Shown here: positions 5,868 to 9,560 of the stretch, one piece after another | How the letters are laid out: each line of letters opens with the position of its first letter | Position numbering within the stretch: position 1 is the first letter of the stretch | From: an uncultured Eubacteriales bacterium | Lineage (GTDB): Bacteria; Bacillota; Clostridia; Oscillospirales; Oscillospiraceae | DNA length: 9,560 bases | Direction: 5' to 3' | NCBI GenBank assembly: GCA_900555735.1 | Contig: USMI01000064.1 | Span: 1 to 9,560 of the forward strand | Position numbers and translations under genes: made by a program | The notes under the pieces: model-generated | Told to the model about the DNA's origin: nothing | What the model saw: only the letters and a program-made list of their open reading frames with translations | The model's database searches: none

Positions 5868-5893
5868 CAAAAGTAAGAAAAGTCATACTTTTG
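5868..5893. promoter_or_regulatory. Candidate operator for the AbrB-type regulator
   Basis: Inverted repeat CAAAAGTA (5868-5875) / TACTTTTG (5886-5893), 8-bp perfect arms with a 10-base AT-rich centre. It covers the predicted transcription start and lies three bases past the -10. A repressor bound here would block initiation. The AbrB-type protein encoded 16 bases downstream is the natural candidate; the link is inference. Confidence 0.5.
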
Positions 5894-5908
5894 AAATGGA
5901 GTGATACC

Positions 5909-6145
5909 ATGAAAAGCACAAGACGGGACGACCGGCACTATATGAGCTCGGTGCGGGTGGGGCCCAAGGGCCAGATCGTGATCCCCAAGGAGGCCCGGGA
6001 GATGTTCGGCATCGAGCCGGGGGATATGCTGGTGCTGCTGGCGGACAAGAAGCGGGGCATCGCTTTGCAGACGCCGGAAAAGCTGCATCCCATGCTGAAG
6101 CAGGTCTTTGACGGTATACCTGAGGATGGGGAGGACGAGGAATGA
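5909..6145 (+). CDS. AbrB/MazE/SpoVT-type DNA-binding regulator, 78 aa
   Basis: Swapped-hairpin (AbrB) DNA-binding domain at about residues 13-57. The pattern is VRVGPKGQIVIPKEAREMFGIEPGDMLVLL, where GPKGQIVIPKEAR is the family signature, followed by the closing strand GIALQTP. A basic 10-residue tail precedes the domain and an acidic tail (GIPEDGEDEE) ends it. It probably acts as a dimeric transcription factor. The ATG at 5909 has GGAG seven bases upstream; a longer frame reaching back to 5849 would start inside the promoter and is rejected. Its stop overlaps the ABC ATPase start (ATGA), so the two are translationally coupled. No toxin gene is adjacent, so an antitoxin role is unlikely. It most likely autoregulates the operon through the inverted repeat at 5868-5893. 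Confidence 0.9.
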   Translation: MKSTRRDDRHYMSSVRVGPKGQIVIPKEAREMFGIEPGDMLVLLADKKRGIALQTPEKLHPMLKQVFDGIPEDGEDEE

Positions 6146-6879
6146 ACGCATTGGAGGTACGGGGCCTTTGCAAGACCTACCCCGCCTTTACGCTGAAGGA
6201 TGTGTCCTTCGACGTGCCGCAGGGCGCGGTGGTGGGCTTCATCGGCCGCAACGGCGCGGGCAAATCCACCACGCTGAAATCCATTCTGGGACTGGTACAT
6301 CCTGACGGCGGCGACGTCCGTTTTTTCGGCCAGGATGTGCGGCAGCATGAGCGGGAATTCAAGGAGCAGATCGGCGTGGTGCTGGGCGGCATCGACTTCT
6401 ATCCCAAGAAGAAGGTCGGTACCATTACCGACGTGACCCGGCGGTTTTACAGCAGCTGGGACGAGACGAAGTACCGGCACTATCTGGAGCTGTTCGGCAT
6501 CGACGAGACGAAGCGGGTGGATCAGCTGTCCAGCGGCATGAAGGTGAAGTATCTGCTGGCGCTGGCGCTGAGCCATAATGCCAGACTGCTGATTCTGGAC
6601 GAACCCACCAGCGGCCTTGACCCCGTGTCCCGTGACGAGCTGGTGGAGCTGTTCCGGGCCATCGTGGCGGACGGCCAGCGGAGTATTCTGTTCTCCACCC
6701 ACATTACGTCCGATCTGGAGAAGTGCGCCAGCCATATCACCTTTATCAAGGATGGCGAAATTTTCCATAGCTCCACCGTGGCGGAGTTCATGGCGGTCTA
6801 CGCCGACCGGGGCGCCACGCTGGAGGATATCATCGTTTCCGTGGAGAGGAGGGGACTGGATGAAAGCGCTATTATATAA
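6142..6879 (+). CDS. ABC transporter ATP-binding protein, 245 aa
   Basis: Complete nucleotide-binding domain that would power the permease encoded next to it. Motifs: Walker A GRNGAGKST (35-43), signature LSSGM (129-133), Walker B LLILDEP (149-155) with catalytic Glu154, D-loop SGLD (157-160) and H-loop His187 (STHIT). The Q-loop position after IGVVL is Gly82 (LGGIDFYP), not the usual Gln. The subgroup resembles single-domain ATPases of small ABC-2 exporters such as YtrB/YhcG types, which often have a non-Gln residue there. It overlaps the regulator gene by four bases and the permease gene by 20 bases, so the three proteins are almost certainly made together. The substrate is unknown; drug or peptide export or envelope-stress response are plausible from related systems. 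Confidence 0.93.
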   Translation: MNALEVRGLCKTYPAFTLKDVSFDVPQGAVVGFIGRNGAGKSTTLKSILGLVHPDGGDVRFFGQDVRQHEREFKEQIGVVLGGIDFYPKKKVGTITDVTRRFYSSWDETKYRHYLELFGIDETKRVDQLSSGMKVKYLLALALSHNARLLILDEPTSGLDPVSRDELVELFRAIVADGQRSILFSTHITSDLEKCASHITFIKDGEIFHSSTVAEFMAVYADRGATLEDIIVSVERRGLDESAII

Positions 6880-7504
6880 GCAGCTGCGGCTGGTGTGCCA
6901 TCCCATGACGCCGGTGTTCTGCCTGTTCGGCATTATGGTGCTGATCCCCAACTATCCCTATACCATCATCTTTTTCTATGTGATGCTGGGCCTGTTCTTC
7001 ACCTTCCTGAACGTCCGGGAGCAGAAGGACATCTACTATTCCGCCATCCTGCCGGTACCCAAGCGGGACACGGTGAAGGCGGGCTGCGTGCTGACGGCGC
7101 TGGTGGAGCTGCTGTCGCTGGCGGTGCTGGTGCCCTGCGCGCTGCTGGCAGTGCGCTTGCAGCCGGGCAAGGACAATCTGGTGGGCATGGATCCCAATCT
7201 GGCGCTGTTCGCGGCGGGCTTCCTGATGTACGCGGTGTTCAACGCGGTGTTCCTGACCGACTTTTACCGCAGCGGCTATAAGGTAGGCGTGGCCTTCGTC
7301 AAGGCGCTGATCCCCGTGACGCTGCTGATGATCGTGTGCGAGGCGCTGCCCCATTTCCCGATGCTGACATGGCTGGACGATCTGGACGGCGCGACCCAGC
7401 TGCGGCTGCTGCCGGCGCTGATCGTCAGCGCCGTGATATACGGGTTGGGCATGCTGCTGACCTTCCGGAAAGCGGCAAAGCTGTATGAAAAAGTGGATCT
7501 GTGA
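6860..7504 (+). CDS. ABC-2 type permease (ABC2_membrane_5-like), 214 aa
   Basis: Six predicted membrane segments at about residues 16-30, 33-51, 77-97, 114-134, 146-162 and 184-201. The short first cytoplasmic loop contains LPVPKRDTVKAG (64-75), typical of the small ABC-2 permease group that pairs with YtrB-like ATPases. The C-terminus (FRKAAKLYEKVDL) is charged and cytoplasmic. The ATG at 6860 has AGGAGG (6847-6852) seven bases upstream, inside the ATPase gene. One ATPase and one permease suggest a dimer-of-dimers exporter. No substrate-binding protein or peptide precursor is encoded nearby. Confidence 0.87.
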   Translation: MKALLYKQLRLVCHPMTPVFCLFGIMVLIPNYPYTIIFFYVMLGLFFTFLNVREQKDIYYSAILPVPKRDTVKAGCVLTALVELLSLAVLVPCALLAVRLQPGKDNLVGMDPNLALFAAGFLMYAVFNAVFLTDFYRSGYKVGVAFVKALIPVTLLMIVCEALPHFPMLTWLDDLDGATQLRLLPALIVSAVIYGLGMLLTFRKAAKLYEKVDL

Positions 7505-7509
7505 AAAGA

Positions 7510-7540
7510 CAGGAGACCGGAGTTCAGCTCCGGTCTCCTG
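7510..7540. terminator. Terminator hairpin between convergent permease and GNAT genes
   Basis: Perfect 13-bp stem CAGGAGACCGGAG / CTCCGGTCTCCTG (7510-7522, 7528-7540) with a TTCAG loop. The T-run after it is short on the plus strand (TTT) and TTTT on the minus strand. It lies five bases after the permease stop and three bases before the GNAT stop, so it probably serves both. Confidence 0.78.
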
Positions 7541-7543
7541 CTT

Positions 7544-8119
7544 TCATGTGATCCAATAGGGAAGCTGCGGCAATTCGCCCTCAGGCAGAGGGACGACCAC
7601 ATCGGTTCGTTTTGGCCCGTATAAGGCCTTATGCCATGCCATGATTTCCGGAAGCGGCGCATCGGCGTGCAGCAGCAGCGCCTGCCACGCCATACCGCAG
7701 GTGGCCATCCGATAGGCGGGTACGAAGCCATTGCGGATATAGAAGGCAATACGCCGCTGCCGCAGGGCGTTTTCGCCCGGGTCGCCATCCGGGATCGGCA
7801 GCTCTGCTTCCGTGACCAGTGTCCGTCCCTGGGCACTGAGATAGGATAGGATTCGGCTGCCTAAGCCTTCGGAACGGCGGCTGCGGGTCACGCCCAGATA
7901 ATCTAACAGCACAAGGGGAACGGCGTTGCTTTTCCACAGCGCGGCATACCCCAGAAGCCGATCAGCGTCAAAAAGCCCCCACACCTCATAACGTCCGTCC
8001 GCGATCATATGCAGAATGTCGGGGAGTGGTTTGCGCTCCTGTGGGATGAAGGCCTCGGATAACTCGTCGGCATGCCAAAGGGGAATTTCCTGTGCCGTTA
8101 ATGGGCGGAATGTTATCAT
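7544..8119 (-). CDS. GNAT family N-acetyltransferase, 191 aa
   Basis: Acetyl-CoA-dependent acetyltransferase fold: N-terminal ITFRPLTAQEIP; strand pair YEVWGLFDADRLLGYAALW (44-62); motif A with the pyrophosphate-binding RSEGLGSRIL (82-91) after LLDYLGVTRSR; and motif B RRIAFYIRNGFVPAYRM (122-138). The last 40 residues extend beyond the core fold. The substrate is unknown. The ATG at 8119 has AGGAGG (8127-8132) seven bases upstream and overlaps the stop of the RluA-type gene (ATGA), so its translation is coupled. A longer reading to 8209 would lie inside that gene and lacks support. It shares the promoter of the upstream gene. Confidence 0.86.
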   Translation of the reverse strand: MITFRPLTAQEIPLWHADELSEAFIPQERKPLPDILHMIADGRYEVWGLFDADRLLGYAALWKSNAVPLVLLDYLGVTRSRRSEGLGSRILSYLSAQGRTLVTEAELPIPDGDPGENALRQRRIAFYIRNGFVPAYRMATCGMAWQALLLHADAPLPEIMAWHKALYGPKRTDVVVPLPEGELPQLPYWIT

Positions 8120-9006
8120 AGCTTTTCCTCCTTGATGAGAGACAGCATATCCTCCGGTATTGGCGCGGCGATATGGAGCGATTCCTTTGTCAGGGGGTGC
8201 CGCAGCCACAGCTCATAGCTGTGCAGCGCCGGACGGGCGATGAGAGCCTTATCCTCCGCGCCGTAGAGCCAGTCGCCGGTGAGGGGACAGCCGATGGCGG
8301 CCATGTGGAGGCGAAGCTGATGGGTGCGGCCGGTGACGGGCCGCAGCCGCAGCAGGGCGCGGCCATGGGACACGGACAGGACCTCGTACTCCGTGCGGGA
8401 GGGCAGGCCCTCCGGGTCGATGCTGCGCTTGAGCAGCGACCCCGGCTGGCGGCTGATGGGCAGGTCGATGGTTCCGGCGGGCAGCTGGGGTACGCCGTCG
8501 CAGATGCCGCGATACTCCCGGCGGAAGTCGTCCGTGTGGAGGATGGCCATGCACCGCTGGTGCATATAGCCGTTCTTGGCCACGACCATCACACCGGTGA
8601 CGCCCCGATCCAGCCGGTTCACCGGATGGAAGGTGTCGCAGCCCAGATAGTGGGCCACCGCTCCCGCCACGGTAACGGTCTCCTCCGTCAGCGCCGCCGA
8701 GTGGACGGTGAGCCCGGCAGGCTTATTCAGGATCAGCAGATCCTCGTCCTCCCAAAGGATGTCCAGCGGATAGTACACCGGAATGACAGGGCTTTCCGCA
8801 GGCGGGTCGGACACATCCGCCGTCAGCACGTCGCTCTCATGGGCTATGGCCCGGACGGTGACGGGTCTGCCGTTCAGCAGAATGGCGTTCTCCCGCCACT
8901 TGAGGGATTTCAGCAGCGAGGAGGACAGGCCCAGCTCCTGCCGCAGCAGATGCTTCACCGTCTGGCCGGACAGCGCCGACGTGATGGGCAGGGTCAGAAT
9001 ACGCAC
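8116..9006 (-). CDS. RluA-family pseudouridine synthase, 296 aa
   Basis: Isomerises uridine to pseudouridine in rRNA or tRNA. An S4-like RNA-binding domain is at about residues 15-65 (VKHLLRQELGLSSSLLKSLK...ILLNGRPV). The catalytic domain follows with ILNKPAGLTVH (92-102), the active-site motif NRLDRGVTGVMVVAKN with catalytic Asp133, REYRG (163-167) and the C-terminal RLRPVTGRTHQLRLHMAAIGCPLTGDWLYG typical of RluA/RluD. The specific target base cannot be told. The GTG at 9006 is chosen because AGGAGG (9014-9019) lies seven bases before it; the upstream TTG at 9036 has no binding site. The GNAT gene follows with a four-base overlap. Confidence 0.93.
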   Translation of the reverse strand: MRILTLPITSALSGQTVKHLLRQELGLSSSLLKSLKWRENAILLNGRPVTVRAIAHESDVLTADVSDPPAESPVIPVYYPLDILWEDEDLLILNKPAGLTVHSAALTEETVTVAGAVAHYLGCDTFHPVNRLDRGVTGVMVVAKNGYMHQRCMAILHTDDFRREYRGICDGVPQLPAGTIDLPISRQPGSLLKRSIDPEGLPSRTEYEVLSVSHGRALLRLRPVTGRTHQLRLHMAAIGCPLTGDWLYGAEDKALIARPALHSYELWLRHPLTKESLHIAAPIPEDMLSLIKEEKL

Positions 9007-9013
9007 GGACGGG

Positions 9014-9019
9014 CCTCCT
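9014..9019 (-). promoter_or_regulatory. Ribosome binding site deciding a GTG start (RluA-type gene)
   Basis: AGGAGG on the minus strand with seven bases to GTG at 9006-9004. It shortens the gene by ten codons relative to the longest open frame. Confidence 0.85.
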
Positions 9020-9040
9020 CTCAAAAATTTGTTCAAATAC

Positions 9041-9049
9041 AGTATAGCA
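9041..9049 (-). promoter_or_regulatory. Extended -10 promoter for the RluA-type/GNAT operon
   Basis: Minus strand TGCTATACT (9049-9041). The hexamer 17 bases upstream (TATCAT, 9069-9064) is a poor -35, so activity would depend on the TG extension. The leader to the GTG is about 28 bases. Confidence 0.6.
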
Positions 9050-9124
9050 CAATGAGAGAAAATATGATAGACTATATCGACATTATCCCATATGAACTCA
9101 GAACGGAGAAAGGACGATAAAATT

Positions 9125-9560
9125 ATGGCTTCTAAGGTTTATTTTGCCGATCTGCGTGCCGATTATCATGAAAATTTGCAGCAAAAGCTGACGCGCCTGA
9201 TGAAAACGGCGGGGATGGGCGATATTGATTTTAACGAGAAGTTTGTGGCCATCAAGCTGCATTTTGGTGAGCCGGGCAATCTGGCCTATCTGCGGCCCAA
9301 CTGGGCCAAGACCGTGGCGGACTTTGTGAAGGAGCGGGGCGGCAAGCCCTTCCTGACCGACTGCAACACCCTGTATGTGGGCGGCCGGAAGAACGCGCTG
9401 GATCATATGGACAGCGCCATGGTCAACGGCTTCAACTACATGACCACCGGATGTCAGATCATCATTGCCGACGGCCTGAAGGGCAACGACGAGGTAGAGG
9501 TGCCGGTTGTGGGCGGCGAATATGTGAAGAACGCCAAGATCGGCCGGGCCGTTATGGACG
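9125..9560 (+). CDS. DUF362 domain protein, 5' part (cut by right edge)
   Basis: The first 145 residues are present and the frame is open to the edge. They match the N-terminus of the DUF362 family: MASKVYFADLR, then FVAIKLHFGEPGNLAYLRP (39-57), the strand-turn GGKPFLTDCNTLYVGGRKNA (72-91), and GCQIIIADGLKGNDEVEVPVVGG. In many clostridial members a ferredoxin-like domain with two 4Fe-4S clusters follows at the C-terminus; that part would be outside the window. The function is unknown; a cytoplasmic redox or metal-centre role is inferred from the family. AAAGGA (9109-9114) lies ten bases before the ATG. The upstream gap (9007-9124) is shared with the RluA-type promoter. The only rightward -10 I see is TATGAT at 9063-9068, without a good -35. 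Confidence 0.85.
   Translation, partial: MASKVYFADLRADYHENLQQKLTRLMKTAGMGDIDFNEKFVAIKLHFGEPGNLAYLRPNWAKTVADFVKERGGKPFLTDCNTLYVGGRKNALDHMDSAMVNGFNYMTTGCQIIIADGLKGNDEVEVPVVGGEYVKNAKIGRAVMD

Noticed and set aside
5909..6145. AbrB/MazE-type protein as an antitoxin of a toxin-antitoxin pair
   Set aside because: No MazF, PIN or other small toxin gene is adjacent; the downstream coupled genes are an ABC ATPase and a permease.
5938..6951. 337-aa minus-strand open frame opposite the AbrB and ABC ATPase genes
   Set aside because: It mirrors codon bias of the real genes, crosses three genuine coding regions and resembles no family.
8173..9120. 315-aa plus-strand open frame opposite the RluA-type gene
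   Set aside because: Antisense shadow. The opposite strand has a catalytic motif and a strong ribosome binding site, and this frame has neither.
1..9560. CRISPR arrays, tRNA or rRNA genes, insertion sequences, phage genes
   Set aside because: No regularly spaced repeats, cloverleaf sequences, transposase motifs or phage proteins were seen on either strand.

Overview
This window looks like chromosomal DNA from a GC-rich Clostridia bacterium, most likely an Oscillospiraceae-type gut anaerobe. That guess rests on strong AGGAGG-type ribosome binding sites, sigma-A promoters with extended -10 elements, and a low-GC-phylum gene set (YnbB-type PLP enzyme, G5/3D cell-wall protein, DUF362 protein, AbrB-type regulator). 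There are no insertion sequences, CRISPR arrays, tRNAs or rRNAs. It reads as ordinary, densely packed core genome, not a mobile island.

Layout from left to right. (1) A leftward pair holds an unrecognised 250-aa acidic protein and, 11 bases on, the 5' part of a methionine gamma-lyase/aluminium-resistance family gene that runs off the left edge. (2) A small rightward GIY-YIG nuclease is transcribed from a promoter back-to-back with that pair. It ends in a 45-base perfect inverted repeat that serves as terminator for it and for the convergent gene. (3) Three leftward genes follow: a membrane-anchored G5 + 3D cell-wall protein, an AI-2E/PerM family membrane protein, and rsmA (ksgA). (4) From a second divergent promoter region a LURP-one-related (tubby-like) protein reads rightward. 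It is followed by a tightly coupled rightward operon: AbrB-type regulator, ABC ATPase, ABC-2 permease. (5) Two leftward, translationally coupled genes come next: an RluA-type pseudouridine synthase and a GNAT acetyltransferase. (6) The 5' part of a DUF362 iron-sulfur-type protein runs off the right edge.

The clearest functional unit is the AbrB-ABC-permease operon at about 5836-7540. It has a consensus promoter, a possible operator overlapping the transcription start, two coding overlaps and its own terminator. It is probably a self-regulated small exporter or membrane-stress module with unknown substrate. Translation and cell-wall housekeeping (rsmA, RluA-type, G5/3D) dominates the rest. I found no convincing wholly new system. 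The points most worth a second look are the regulator/transporter operon with its candidate operator, the unclear 5' end of the AI-2E gene, the long aromatic/basic N-terminal arm and structured leader of the G5/3D gene, and a 14-bp perfect palindrome without a T-tract at 3015-3044.
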